A stretch of 64,000 nt of DNA from Hemerocallis citrina (Eukaryota > Streptophyta > Magnoliopsida > Asparagales > Asphodelaceae). Position 1 is the first letter of the stretch. The number at the start of each line of letters is the position of its first letter. This document shows positions 22,858 to 34,712 of this stretch, piece by piece. The stretch lies in NCBI GenBank assembly GCA_017893485.1, contig CM030361.1, positions 145,824,941 through 145,888,940 on the forward strand, written 5' to 3'. The notes below the pieces were generated by a model that searched no databases, was not told where the DNA came from, and saw only the letters and a list, made by a program, of their open reading frames with translations. The translations under genes were made by a program, and so were the position numbers.

Positions 22858-24582
22858 GAGTGACTAACCGATATGAAATTGGTTAAGTACTTTTTGTATA
22901 TACCGTACTGTAATTAATTTTCCTTTAATAAACTCTATCTTTCAATCAATTTTTACTCACTAAAAATCTAATTTTTTTCCAGAATGTGTTCTATCAAAAT
23001 ACAGTATAGTATATTTATTTAAACTTTATAAAACTCTAATTTTTGCCAATGTAACAAGATTTTCTCCCAAACTGTATTAAAGAACTCATAGAATCAAAGT
23101 AAAGTGTTCTCTCATCAAAACTTCTTTATAAAATTTTTTTATACTCATCAAATGTATACTAGTAAGACTAATGCCACATTTCTTTACCACATTAGCATCA
23201 AAAAATCATTTTTCATACATGTTGCATTATTTTAACTATTATTCTAACATGCATCAATTCTCATTTCAACAATAAATATTTATGATTCAACACGAGTTCT
23301 AGCCACTTATGTGAATCACGATATTAATTCAACACATCATGCTATGATTAAAATGAGATCATGCAATCTACTTTTAACATACCAATCAAAATTTAATAAT
23401 TAAATTCTACCTCAGGTAGCATGCAATTTAGTCTTAAATTAGAAAGAATTTAAGAAACACCCACCGAAAAAAATATAATTTCTAGTAATTGAACTCCTAG
23501 AATGAGAAGCTCCTAGTAGTAAGAACTCCTTCAAAAGCTCCATGAGAACTCCACTTCGCCTCCTTGATTTCTGTGCACAAGGAAAAACTGCCCATCTCCA
23601 CTTCGGCCAATCACATGGAAAACACCTCCTTCACTTACATATATGTACATCTATGTATATCTACATATGTTTACATATGCATATCTATACATATATGTAT
23701 ATAAACAATATAGTTGCATAAAGGTGAGTAGGTGGATAAAGCAAAAAGGGACAGCACCCAACTCATTCGGCATGCAAAAGTGAAGCACAGGAAGCACCTT
23801 CTTATCTTACTTCTACACATGTATATATAAGCATATATATAATTGGATGGTGGGAAGATAGGTGTATATGTATTAGGTGTATGAGTGGAGAATCAAAGGT
23901 GATGAAAGCTAGATGGGGGGTTTTTTATTTCTGCAGAGGCATGAAGAAGAAGAGACAGTATGAGGAGAATGTGAAGGATTTTTGGGGGTATTAGTAAGAT
24001 TAAGTGCTTATACTAACTACTTTCCCACTAACACTATGTAATGCCCCAATTTTCATTTAATGAAAATTATTTTATTTTGCACGTTGTGTGCACGTGCAAT
24101 ATTTTGGTGATTATTTTCATTATGATGAGTATAGATATTTAAATACTTGCTTTTAATTATTTTGTATAAAGCTTTTTTTTTTCAAATAGACCAAAAGCCT
24201 TTCTTTTTAAACCCCAAATTGAATTAATTTATTTTCTTTTATAAATTATTATTTTTGCCCATAAACTAAAGCCATGAGCTAATTTATTTTTAAATACAAC
24301 TTGTAATGTAGAATACATTTTAAATATTATTTTTATGTAAGATATAATGTACAAAAAAAAATGGAGACCAAGTTGCATGCACGTGCACTACACGTACACG
24401 TGCAAATTGCACCTTTGGAGTAGGCCGGTTTTAAGCTTTTGGAGGGAAAGGAATTTTTCAAGTGGAGTCATGGTGGTGGTGGTTACTTGATCATGGGTAG
24501 TTAGTGTAACTCCTCCTTAAATCATAGCCATTTGTTCCTAACTCCTACTTCAATCCTAGCCATCCATTTTCCTAAACTTTTA

Positions 24583-24590
24583 GTATAAAT
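24583..24590 (+). promoter_or_regulatory. TATA box of LTR D2
   Basis: TATAAATA followed by a C run. LTR F has the same arrangement at 57845-57852, at a similar distance from the LTR start, so this is the likely Pol II promoter of the family. Confidence 0.65.
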
Positions 24591-25544
24591 ACCCCCCCCC
24601 CAGCCTAGTTATTCTTGTGCTAATTATTTCCTCCAAACCTACAGTTCAAAATACATTGTCTAGTAGTTTATTAAGTGAGTCAAAAGATTGAGTTTGTGTG
24701 AGAAATTGTGCTTGCATCAAGAAGAAGGAAGGCCGGCATCAACAAGGAGCTCTCGGTTTGGCTTGTGGAGTGCTCGGGTTTTGGCTTTGTGGAGGCTCGT
24801 GTGCGCGCATCTAGGAGGAGGACCGCTCTCGTAGTAAGGACATTCATTTAGGAGGTTGCTAGTTGTATTTCTCTCCAAATTAAGGTGAGTAAATTTTCCG
24901 TATTTCTAATTAGGAAACATGCTAGATGTGAATTGAATGAATGATGCATGAAAAAGATTAAGAAGAGTACACTTTAATTAGAAAAATGACCTATTGATTG
25001 ATTGAAATGTGATATGCAAATTATATGTGGTTCTGTCATCAAATTTTAAGTCGTGTGTGAATTGATTATAGCCATGGATTGCTTTAAGAAAATTTTATTA
25101 TTTACATCAAAGATTAGATACAAAAGTTAGTAGGTTGACAATGCTACTTTATGTGTTTAAATGGATCTTTGTGATAATGTTGAAATGAATGAATTAAGAT
25201 ATAGATTGTAGGTTTGGGAAATGATTAAAAATAGAGAATTAGTAAGAAGTTGCTAATAAAAAGATTAGCGATGTTAATTGTTAAGAAATGTCGAAAAAGA
25301 AGAAATGTGGTAGCATTAGTTTATAATTCGAATTAATCGTATGAAAAATATGTATTAATTACTACAAAAAATATTTTCTATATACTGGAGTATAATTTAT
25401 AATGGTATTGGTCAATCTGGAAATTTACAGCAAATTCTATAAAAGCAAAATGAAATGAGAGCGTGTTGAACATCGAAATGTTTAATAAACAGAGATAATT
25501 GTTTTAAATAAACTTCGAGTTGCACTATTGACAACCCGAGCGCA

Positions 25545-25614
25545 TAGATCAAGTGGTTGGGATGACCCTATTCGCTACAGTGGGTTTCGGGTCTCAGGTT
25601 GCTGGTTCGAATCC
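25545..25614 (+). promoter_or_regulatory. tRNA-like Pol III A/B-box module 1 in D2
   Basis: A-box-like TAGATCAAGTGG (25545-25556) and a perfect B-box GGTTCGAATCC (25604-25614). The spacing of 47 bases is within the normal tRNA range. No convincing acceptor stem. Confidence 0.6.
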
Positions 25615-25713
25615 CCTGGTCACCATACTTTTGTTTCATCTTTTAAAAAAATAAAAGAACTGCAGCCGAGAGCATTAAATGCTCTCAGCTCTCTTTCATA
25701 CCGCTGGCGCAAT

Positions 25714-25767
25714 TGGCCTAGTGGTCTGCGCTGTGGCTTGTTTCCCTCTGGTCGTGGGTTCGAAACC
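25714..25767 (+). promoter_or_regulatory. tRNA-like Pol III A/B-box module 2 in D2
   Basis: A perfect A-box TGGCCTAGTGG (25714-25724) and B-box GGTTCGAAACC (25757-25767) inside a T-arm-like TGGG-TTCGAAA-CCCA. A small hairpin (GAGAGCATTAAATGCTCTC, about 25672-25690) lies between the two modules. Confidence 0.65.
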
Positions 25768-28539
25768 CAGTCTCGGCCTGGGGTTTAATTTGGGAAAAAC
25801 ATTTTTTTTGAGGTAGTTTTTGTTAGTAAAAAATTATGAAAAAAATGTGTTTATTATTCTAAAATTATGTGGGACTTGTGAAAAATGATTTGAGAATTTT
25901 TTGCATGAAGTAGAGTATGTTTTGAGAATAAATGTATAAATAAAACTATGGTTTTTACATTTATATTTTTGTGAAGTTATAATTTGCAAAAGAACTTGAA
26001 ATGAAGTGTTAGAAAAACAATATAACAAAGAAAGAAATTATATGAAGTGATGTGAAGTGATTTATTCTCATTGGAGAATAGTATGAAAATTATGAAATGT
26101 GAATATTCAATAGTGTTGTGATTATATTTATGAAATACATAGGGAATAATTGAATTCCATGTATGGCTATGGACTTATGAATAAATTAGAGATCATGCTA
26201 TTGAAAAAGAAAACCTGTTATGATTATGAAAATGAACTTATGAGTTGGAACGCTCAATTTTGGAAATTGTGAATTGGAATTGAAACAAAAGAGTAGCTAA
26301 GTCTCCCCCCGGCAATTAGAAAGAAATGAAATGAAATTTGAAATGAAAGACCAAGGTTGGTCATGTTTGAATGAATGAATAAGTCTGGTTTAGTGGAGAG
26401 GCTAACTCTAGAGCTTTGATTTTGTTCATGATTCTATTAAATTAAAGAAAATAGTGCATAGTGAAGACGTGATGAAAGTGAGAGAAAAACACAAGTATGA
26501 GAGTTAGAGTTTACGGTGCGGGTGTGTGAGCCACAGAATGCATGCTTGATGAGTCAAGACATGGCGTGGGCACAACTCAGTAATGATCGGACTTTAGCAA
26601 CGCTTGTGGGATGTTTGGTGACTGCAAGAGGATCGTGTTCAGGGAGGAGCTGAATTGCCACAGAATGCATGCTTGATGAGTCAAGACATGGCGTGGAATT
26701 CCCATCCAGGGTCCTGTATACGTGCTTGTACTCATAGATCATCTAGGATACTCACCGTAGTTACAGTAGTAGATTAAGTCATGACGAGGGATTGAACCCT
26801 ACAAAGATGAAGAACGAATAAGAGGCTTGCCCTCGGACCTATGTAGTATGGGATGCATAGAATCCGAACAAGTGCACATTAGTGTCATATAATATAAATA
26901 ATTGCATTAAGGACTAAGGCACAATCACAACACGACATCATTAGGGTATTCCCTTTAGTTTGATATGTGACAAGTTTGTGTTTGTTAAATATGGAAAAAT
27001 GAGTTATACTATTTCCGGCATAGAGATGATGGCCGTGTATAATGTTCGTCGGTTGAATAAACTGACGTACCCACAGTTTTGTATGCAGGGTAATGACATG
27101 ATAAAGCAGGGTAATGACATGATAAAGATTAAAGAGGAACAGATGCTTAAAGATTATTCAATGTTGTTCTACATTTATTTAAATGTTGTAAATTTACTTC
27201 CGCTGTGCAATGTAAAGTGTAAAGTTTCATGTAAACTCTGATGTAAAGTGAAAAGTTTTAATTTCCTTGTAAAATTGTACTAAATGAAGTGTAAAGATCC
27301 TTTGGAATCTCGAATTCAGTGTATTTTGGAATTCGGGGCGTTACACACTACCACTAATCCACTCTCTAATTCAAACTTTATTCTTTCCCTCCAACTCCAA
27401 AAATAGCCGGCCACCATTTTCATGCCCAAAACACGTGCACGTGCACTGCACTTGCACACACTTCATTCATACATATATATATATATTTAATTTAAAATAT
27501 AGGTTATAATATATTGTAAATGTTTAAGTAAAATTAGTTTAGTTTAATTATAAATTAGATTTTTCATGCACAAAATTAAATAAACATACACACACTTTAA
27601 AATTTTATTTTGAAAGGAATATGCCTAAATACGTGCACCGCAAATACATACGTCGCACGTAAAAATACGAAATCAACTTTCTCAACGGAAAAATATTTAA
27701 AGATAATCGACATAAAACAAAAGAAAATATATTTATTTATTTATATATATTCCACAACGTAATCAATACGTACATTAAAAACACGTGCACCACACGTATA
27801 AAATATTTTAATTAAAATAAGAGAAAAATGAATTTCCGTTTATAAAATGAATTCAAATACATAAAATAAATAATTGAAACACATAGAAAACATTACACGT
27901 AGCGGTGGAAAATACGTAATCGATACGTGCATCAATAATACGTATAAAGCACGTAAAAATACAGAGATTGAAATTTTATATTTGAGATGACTCAAATAGG
28001 ATTTTAAGAATACGGAAAACGCATAAATAATCGGAATCCAAAAATACATAGTGAGATACATTACGGATATTACCCGTAATGGTACAAAATACACATGCGT
28101 AACACACGAGGAAAAAATTGCCATTTCTAATTTTGCGGGGTGTTACAACTTGGATGTTAAAGCTTTTGACTCAATAGCTTTTAGCTCCATTTTCCTCACA
28201 GTTTTGATAATTAGATCACTTTCAAGTCTCTTAGCAAAAGCATTAGCCATATTTTGTCTCAATTGCACTTTATTCATGAGAAAGTTCAATTAGGCTTTTT
28301 CAGCCTTAATATACTCCTCTGACTATTATAGAGTGAGTTATGAGCTACAGTGCATTATAACTTAATAGTCGCACAACAGAATTAGAGAATTTATATTAAA
28401 CTTCTCAATGGATGATTAACAATATGTCATTCAATCCACTCAGTCTTTTCGCCTGCAGAGGATAACACATAGATGTCTGATTTTTTGGATGAGAACGCAA
28501 TGCTTGTTTGCCTTTTAATCTCCATAATTTTTTGCTCCT

Positions 28540-29110
28540 CCTAGTTTGAACACATATTCACTAGTTTCGACTTTCACTAAACTTTGAGTAGCACAAAGCA
28601 AACTCTTGAGTACCACTCAGGTATCTCATTAGCCTCTTAAGGGCACTCAAATGTGTATAGGATTATTAGTGAATTTGCAGATCATACCTACCTCAAAGGC
28701 TATATCTATTCTAGTACAGAACTTTGTATACATGAGACTTTTAATTCTTTTAGAATGATCTATCTTTCTTATAGTTGCACCATCATTAGGTGTCAACCTT
28801 TTATCATAATCATAATGTGTTTCAAAACACTCTTTCAATCACTATATCCCAACTTTTGAAACACATTATTGATTTGATGAGTTTGACTAAGGGTTATCAC
28901 TTGCCAACCGAAACTCACCCGTATACCTATGGTGTACACAATACCTAGGTGTTTCATGTTGAATTCTTTGGATAGCACAATTTAGCTCCATTTGTAATAG
29001 AGAAGTCACTTCCAATCAATAAGCATGTCAACAATATACAAATAAATGAGGGCAATTATATTGACTCACCACAGAATTAAAGACATTTATCTGAATTACT
29101 TGATTCAAAT
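28540..29110 (-). pseudogene. Copia RT/RNase H remnant
   Basis: Minus-strand fragments match copia polymerase: FNMKHLGIVYTIGI and LSQTHQINNVF (RT palm-thumb), then SLMYTKFCTRIDIAFEV and LKRLMRYLSGTQEFALCY (RT-RNase H connection). Stops and frame changes separate the pieces, so it is inactive. It lies in the same orientation as the LTRs of element C. Confidence 0.75.
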
Positions 29111-29929
29111 CTAAGCTCTTTAAAAGTCTGTCAAAATTATTTGTGCCTCAATTTGAACACATGTTTTAGAAACATACAATGATTTTACCAATTTGTAAAT
29201 CTAGTTCACTAGACATATTAGTGGAAATTTTTCAGTATAAAACTGTTTAGTACAAAACTTTTTCAATGCAAAACATCAAGTACAAAACTTTTAGTACAAA
29301 ACTGTTTAAACATCTCTGATGAATAACAAAATTTTTAATATATGGACGGTTAAGAAGAATACTTATTATAGCAATATGACCAACATGTGAGTAAACTTCA
29401 AACAGATCTTCCCCACATTGCAAAATTAAGTTTCTTCTACAAACCCTCACCTACTATAGTTTTAGCCCCTTTCGGCAAATCAACTAATTCAAAATATTAT
29501 TGGGTAACCACAAATTCATTTCATTATCTACTAAAGACTCTTCTTGGTTCATTTGCCATTGAAGTTTTAGGTGTCAGTAAGGCTGGTTCTTGATTCCAAC
29601 TGTGAATCATTAACCGTATCTGTAGGACTAGATCATTTCATACATTTATCTTTGATGAATACATCCTCAAAGAACTATGCAAGTCTATATTCTTATAACA
29701 CAAATTCGATGGATCCAACATCTGTCCACAGAACTACATTCTGTACTTTCTAAGCACACAAATATTTTTTATAGGTCATACTTTAGGCCTTCTAGGGTCA
29801 TGTACTTTAACAAATGTATCATACCATATGTTTTCACTTTAACAAAATTATTTGTGTTTCTGTCTCATAGTCTAGAGGGTGTAAATAATTTAGAGTGTTG
29901 TAACATATTGGAAATATGATTAACAATAT

Positions 29930-30450
29930 AATATCCCCCACAATTACACGAAGTCAAACAATAATCAATAATATAGAATTCAATATTTCACTAAGTATTT
30001 GATTCTAACTTTTATCATTGCCATTTTGACTGTTGTAAATAGAGTGCACTAGAGATTATGCCAAATGCAAACTTCTCTTAAAATTATTAGAACATATTTA
30101 CCACCTCTATCAAATCTGAAACTTTTTAAATTTAGCATTTAACTAGATTTTTAATTCATCAAAATAGCTAGTGCTACATCCTTCCTATATATATAACAAA
30201 TATTCTATAATCATCTCTAAGAGTAACTAAATACTTCTGACCAATCATTATCTCATCTTGTCACAAAGCTACTGAGATCACAAATATCTGAATGTATTGA
30301 CACACGACATAATGTACTCCTAGAGACTATACTAAATGGTTTTCTAGTGATCATAATCTGAGGACAAATTTCACAATTGTCATATTTACTGAGGTGTCAT
30401 TTGGCAAAGTTATGAGTTTTAAAAAGAATAAACAATTTAACATATAGTTC
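29930..30450 (-). pseudogene. Copia GAG-pre-integrase/integrase remnant
   Basis: Minus-strand traces include KYDNCEICPQIMITRKPF and IHSDICDLSSF (zinc finger and start of the core), LVTLRDDYRIFVIY, and RFDRGGKYVL with the downstream FTTVKMA that corresponds to the PQQNG region. The order fits copia integrase before RT. Many stops are present. Confidence 0.7.
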
Positions 30451-32185
30451 ACATGTCCTAGCCTATTATGTCATATTCAAGGACTACATGAATTAGAACT
30501 ACTATTATTAGTTGGTTTGTTTGTTAAACTCAACTTACATAGCCATTAATTATACATGCACATTAAGGTAATAATAATATAAGTTAATACAAAATTTCTC
30601 TACCAATTTTCACAAAAAACTGTTTGCTTTCTCTTGTGGTTCTAACAATGTCCATATGCTCAAACACTTTGAGCGAAGAGCTCATTTCTTTATTTGTTCT
30701 TCATCATCTTCATAATGCTAAATGAGATAATAACTAACATGTTATAATTCAACTTTGCACACACAGTACAATGAACGAGAAAGAACAAAGCGTAACCAAT
30801 GGAGTCATATCATGCACTAAAAGATGCTCTCTTCAAAGTTACAGACATTTGTTATACACTTTATATATTAACTTTTATTAGAAAAGCAAACTTACAATCT
30901 CACACAAACTGCAAACGATGGATTACATAGTATGATAATGCACATTTGACAACCCTAAACATGCTAGTTTCAAAATGAGAATAATTATGATCTAAAACTC
31001 TCTATTATGTGATCAAACGCACAAAACATTAATACATTCATCATATGAAAATACTAAGAAAGATTAAAGTAGATCATACCGATACTTCAAGTTAAAAGTA
31101 TTTTCCAAATTCGATGGAGAAGCCTGCGTAGCGCAGACTTATTCTTTTGTGATGCAAAACCATCATCTCCAATATACCCAATTTGTAAGTAACCTTAAAG
31201 TTCCTACATTTATCAAATTGTTAAAGATTAGCCAATTAAACAAGTTATTAGCACTGTGTAATTCTAGCAACAATTTAATTGGAGAGCCAAACTTTATAGT
31301 CAAAACATATAGTTTAACTTATCAAAATAGATATTTGATTTTTAGCACATAGCCAAAACAACTGTTCAACTTGTATTTAATTAAACAAATGATTAACACA
31401 GTCTTGAACTTAACCACTTAGCATCATAGTAATTCTATAATTCAAAACATAAACTTAAAACGAATGTTTTGAACTTTCAGCACATAGAAAAATATTTAAC
31501 AAATGACTTTAATGAGGTATAGGAAATTAAAAAACTTATCTTCAATTTGGATCTAATCCAGTCCATTCACATTTGGATCTAGTCCAATCAACATCATCAT
31601 AGCCTGCACGAATCTTGATGACAATCAAAAGTAATGAAAGCTTGGATCTGAATTAGAGGCACACAACGGCTGATCCCGTAGTCTCTCCAAACACAAAACA
31701 CCAAGTTGAGATCCAATCAAAAAGCAGTCAAAAGCCTCAGTCAAACCCAAGAGCATCTTGGATCTTCTACTTTAGCCCTAACACCAAACATGGTTTCGAG
31801 CCAATGGTGAGTTTGGATCTCACCTACCACATCACCCCACACAACATCACTCCACACACAGATCTGATAGTCAAAGTCTTGGCTCATTTTGGATCCCCTT
31901 TTCAACCCGAACACGGAACACCAAAAATGAACCAATTAAAAAATCAAATCACAATAGATCTGATCTGATCTTCCTTATCGATGTGTGCTCGGGAAGAAAA
32001 GGAAAATCTTGGAGGAGGTCGAGGCTGCAGCTTGCGATGGCGTAGCACCGGTGGCTTGCATCGACGTCGGCGACTTCGGCTCCGGCGGCTAGTGTCGATG
32101 ACAATCGGGATTTCAATGAAGGGGGATTTTGACAATGACGAACTCTCTCTCTTAATCTAAAAAATTAATATAAATATCTCAAGAT
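30451..32185 (-). mobile_element. Copia C 5' internal region, gag not recognisable
   Basis: By position this should hold the leader and gag. Only a leader-like GC-richer stretch near 31960-32110 stands out; no gag motif or intact frame can be defended, and no clear PBS follows the LTR. Confidence 0.5.
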
Positions 32186-32543
32186 TGTTAGAGATTATCA
32201 GAGATAATAACAATAGAATACCTAGACTACTCTTAGTCTAGGGTTAATATCTCAAGATTGTTATTATGAGAGATAATAACAATAAATATCTCTTAGTCTG
32301 GGGTTAATATCCTAGACTAAGGTTCTTAAGATATTTATCCTAGGTATCAAAATTGGAATACCTAGACTACTATCACAAGCCAGTATTTATAGGATAAATA
32401 CTGGTTTGGGTACTGGGCCCTCAACCCACTCAACCCGTGTTCTGATATCCATACAATTAGTACGTGTAACACCCGTGTTACCCATAGAATAATATTACAC
32501 ATAATATTATTCATATAGTGAGAATATACCTATATATCCAACA
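32186..32543 (-). repeat. 5' LTR of copia element C
   Basis: 358 bp, longer than its partner because of an internal duplication of about 60-80 bases (GAGAGATAATAACAAT repeated near 32199 and 32268). Confidence 0.8.
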
Positions 32544-33195
32544 TAGGTGAGGAAGCTCAAATTCCTGTTTGAAAAGTTTAGGATAAAGAGGAATCAACTG
32601 AATAAAATCAATATCAATAATAAATGACACGAAAACATAAGTGTATTCGGAGCATCCAAAAATCTCATATAGCTCTTGCCATCACGTGAAATGGGGCATT
32701 AGAAACAACTGAGAGCTTTCTTTTATAAACACAAGCATTTCTCGATGAACAATACACATCAAAACTCTGTAAATGCAACGTGAGATGTTTGAGGATTTCC
32801 TTCTCCTCTTATTTTTATACACAAGCATTTCTCTTTAAGAAAGCCTATAGAGTACACCATGTACTGCCTTTCTTCTTGGGTAATTCATCGATCTTCTTTT
32901 GCGCTAACAAAGTAGTAACTAGTTAATACCTAAAGCCGTGATTTACAGCTAATAAACTATAAGATAACAAGTTGATTAGATTTATATATTGGTCCTGAAA
33001 AGCAACAATAATCAACTAAAATACTATGAAAAATCATTTCAGTGTACATTATCATCGACAAATTCAAAGTAAAAAGAAAAGACACGCCACTCTAGAGAAG
33101 CAAATTTGTAAACCGCAAATAATTGGAGTCAATCTAGGCAGCTAATCTTTTTTTTTTTTTTTTTTTTGCATCTGATTGGAGTAAATGTATCTGCA
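32544..33195. other. Spacer between copia C and LTR G, nothing recognised
   Basis: AT-rich sequence with a short direct repeat (ACACAAGCATTTCTC at about 32740 and 32820) and a 19-base T run near 33150. No gene or element ends seen. Confidence 0.5.
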
Positions 33196-34604
33196 GTTAG
33201 TGTAACCACAGTTCCCGCAAATACGTATTTTCTGTGTATTTTCGGTATTTCAATTTTTGTAAATTATTTTTCCACTTTCAAATTCTTTTTGTTAAAATGT
33301 ATTGTTGGATCTTCTATTAAAGTCTATTTTTTAATCAATAATTTTATTTGTAACTAGTTTCCACAGATTTTCATATTGTAATACGAATCTTATTATTAAT
33401 ATTATTATTATGACTTTGATACATATTATGATTATTATTATTGTTACTATCATTATTATTGTTTCTGTTATTATCATTATTATTAGTATTAACTATTATT
33501 ATTATTATTGTTATTATTATTATTATTATTATAAAATTCTATTGTATTTGTTAGTGTTTGAGCATTAACCTAATGTATACTATTTGATTTATTGTGCTAT
33601 TATAGTACCATCTATTTACGTATTTATTTATTGATCTAAATCTTTAAATCCCAATTTTATTGATTATGTATATCTCTTATTGAATTTTAACCCAATACCC
33701 GTTTCCTATTGGATCCTATACTCGTTTACCCTTTAACCCAATACCCATTTACCCTTTTACCCACTTCTACCCTATATATATAATACCCTGTTAATCACCC
33801 TTAACCTAATGAACCCTAATCTCTTATTCACAACCAGCCACCTAACACCCTGATTTCCCTCTTCCTCTCTGTGAGCCGAAACCCATCTCCTCACCTCGTC
33901 AAGCCTTCGCCATCCTCCACAACTCGACGCTCGAGCCACCGCCATCGTCTTCAAGCCTCCGACTGGCCTCCCGCCATTGCTGCGCACCACCACAGATCCC
34001 TGAGCAATGCCTCCCTGCTTCCGTCGCTTCACCTGAGCACCACCCCGAGCTCTGCCCTTATCCCCATCGACGTCCCTACATCTTCGTCAACCCCTACATC
34101 ATCCAGTCGACCACCCTGCACCCATCTCAACCCTACATCATCGAACCAATCGTCTACGCCATTGCCGACCGGCTCCCTGCTCTCCACCGTCAAACATTGC
34201 CACCCTCGTCGAGCTCCTTCCGCCCGAATCACCAATGGCTCCATAAAGAAGAACCCCATCATTGTCCTGTCCTTGACCACTAGTCGAGCCCCCTTCATCG
34301 TCAGCATCCCATCGCCAACCCCCGACGATCCGCAGTCGCCTCACCCTCCTCTGAGCACCTCCCGCTGACACTATCGTCTGCTATCCCTTGCCCTAGTCGA
34401 CAGCCGATACCCGTCGACTGTCCTCGATGCTGCCGTCGCCTCCCTGCCGTCGAGCTACCCTTGACAGCACCACCTCTGATCATCTCCCGCTGCTCCCTGT
34501 CAACCACCGCAGCTCCAACGACCCCCTACAGTTGCCACCCTCGCTACCGTCGGCCTTCTCCAGTGCAACAGCACCTCCATCCGGCCATTTGAATCTGAGT
34601 CGTC

Positions 34605-34712
34605 CGATCGACCCGATCTTGATCACCATCTTGATCATCGCTCGCGATCTCGGCCGTCGATCATCTTGATCTTGATCGTCATCAAGTTATGTGCCCGATC
34701 GTGATCATCTCA
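34605..34712 (+). repeat. GATC-dense tract in LTR G
   Basis: Ten GATC tetramers in about 110 bases, many within palindromes such as TGATCA or CGATCG. LTR G2 has the same feature at 61383-61640. It lies directly upstream of the predicted donor. Confidence 0.75.

Larger units (their letters stand above)
21296..23464 (-). other. Predicted LTR-internal intron, D1
   Basis: Donor CG|GTGGGTGT (intron begins 23464) and acceptor TTTTATATGTAG|G (ends 21296), length 2169 bases. The CAACTGACG half of the dyad, a fair branch-point match, lies about 20-28 bases upstream of the acceptor. D2 is inserted upstream of this interval. Confidence 0.45.
24885..27088 (+). other. Predicted LTR-internal intron, D2
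   Basis: Donor TTAAG|GTGAGT and acceptor TTTTGTATGCAG|GG, length 2204 bases. AACTGACG of the dyad holds a CTGAC branch-point-like core about 25 bases before the acceptor. The interval contains both tRNA-like modules. Consensus and family comparison only. Confidence 0.5.
24037..27345 (+). mobile_element. Solo LTR D2
   Basis: 3309 bp from TGTAATGCCCCAATTTTC to TTCGGGGCGTTACA, with perfect target duplications CACTA at 24032-24036 and 27346-27350, inserted in D1 in the opposite orientation. TATAAATA at 24583-24590 marks a promoter. Upstream lie several CACGTG/ACGT cores; downstream GGCCGGC (24731), a splice-donor-like site (24882-24890), paired tRNA-like modules, two TGATGAGTCA sites, the TGTAGTATGGGATGCAT motif and the dyad (27047-27067). 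Confidence 0.9.
21062..28147 (-). mobile_element. Solo LTR D1, holding solo LTR D2
   Basis: On the minus strand it starts TGTAACACCCCGC at 28147 and ends TTTGGGGTGTTACA at 21062. Perfect target duplications ACTTG lie at 21057-21061 and 28148-28152. Net length without D2 is about 3.77 kb. It belongs to the same family as D2 and F: same ends, paired tRNA-like modules, duplicated TGATGMGTCA region and dyad (21317-21338). There is no coding region or PBS. Confidence 0.88.
19748..32543 (-). mobile_element. Decayed Ty1/copia element C
   Basis: Direct LTRs lie at 19748-20026 and 32186-32543. On the minus strand both begin TGTTGGATATATA and end CTCTAACA; a purine tract GGAGGAGAT directly precedes the left one, so the element reads right to left. 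Internal sequence still shows copia integrase and RT/RNase H traces (28540-30450) but is full of stops and frameshifts. Flanking pentamers CTGGT and TAGGT do not match well. Solo LTR D1 is nested in its 3' half. Confidence 0.8.

Noticed and set aside
25545..25767. Genuine tRNA genes at the A/B-box pairs in D2, F and D1
   Set aside because: No full acceptor stem or anticodon arm; only the promoter boxes and T-arm-like parts are kept.
19743..32548. Target duplication for copia element C
   Set aside because: Flanking pentamers CTGGT and TAGGT agree at only three positions; not claimed.
33871..34368. 165-codon Ser/Pro-rich open frame in LTR G
   Set aside because: It lies in the transcribed leader part of a solo LTR; the related LTR G2 has no matching protein at the same place and the composition follows a CCATC/GATC-rich tract.
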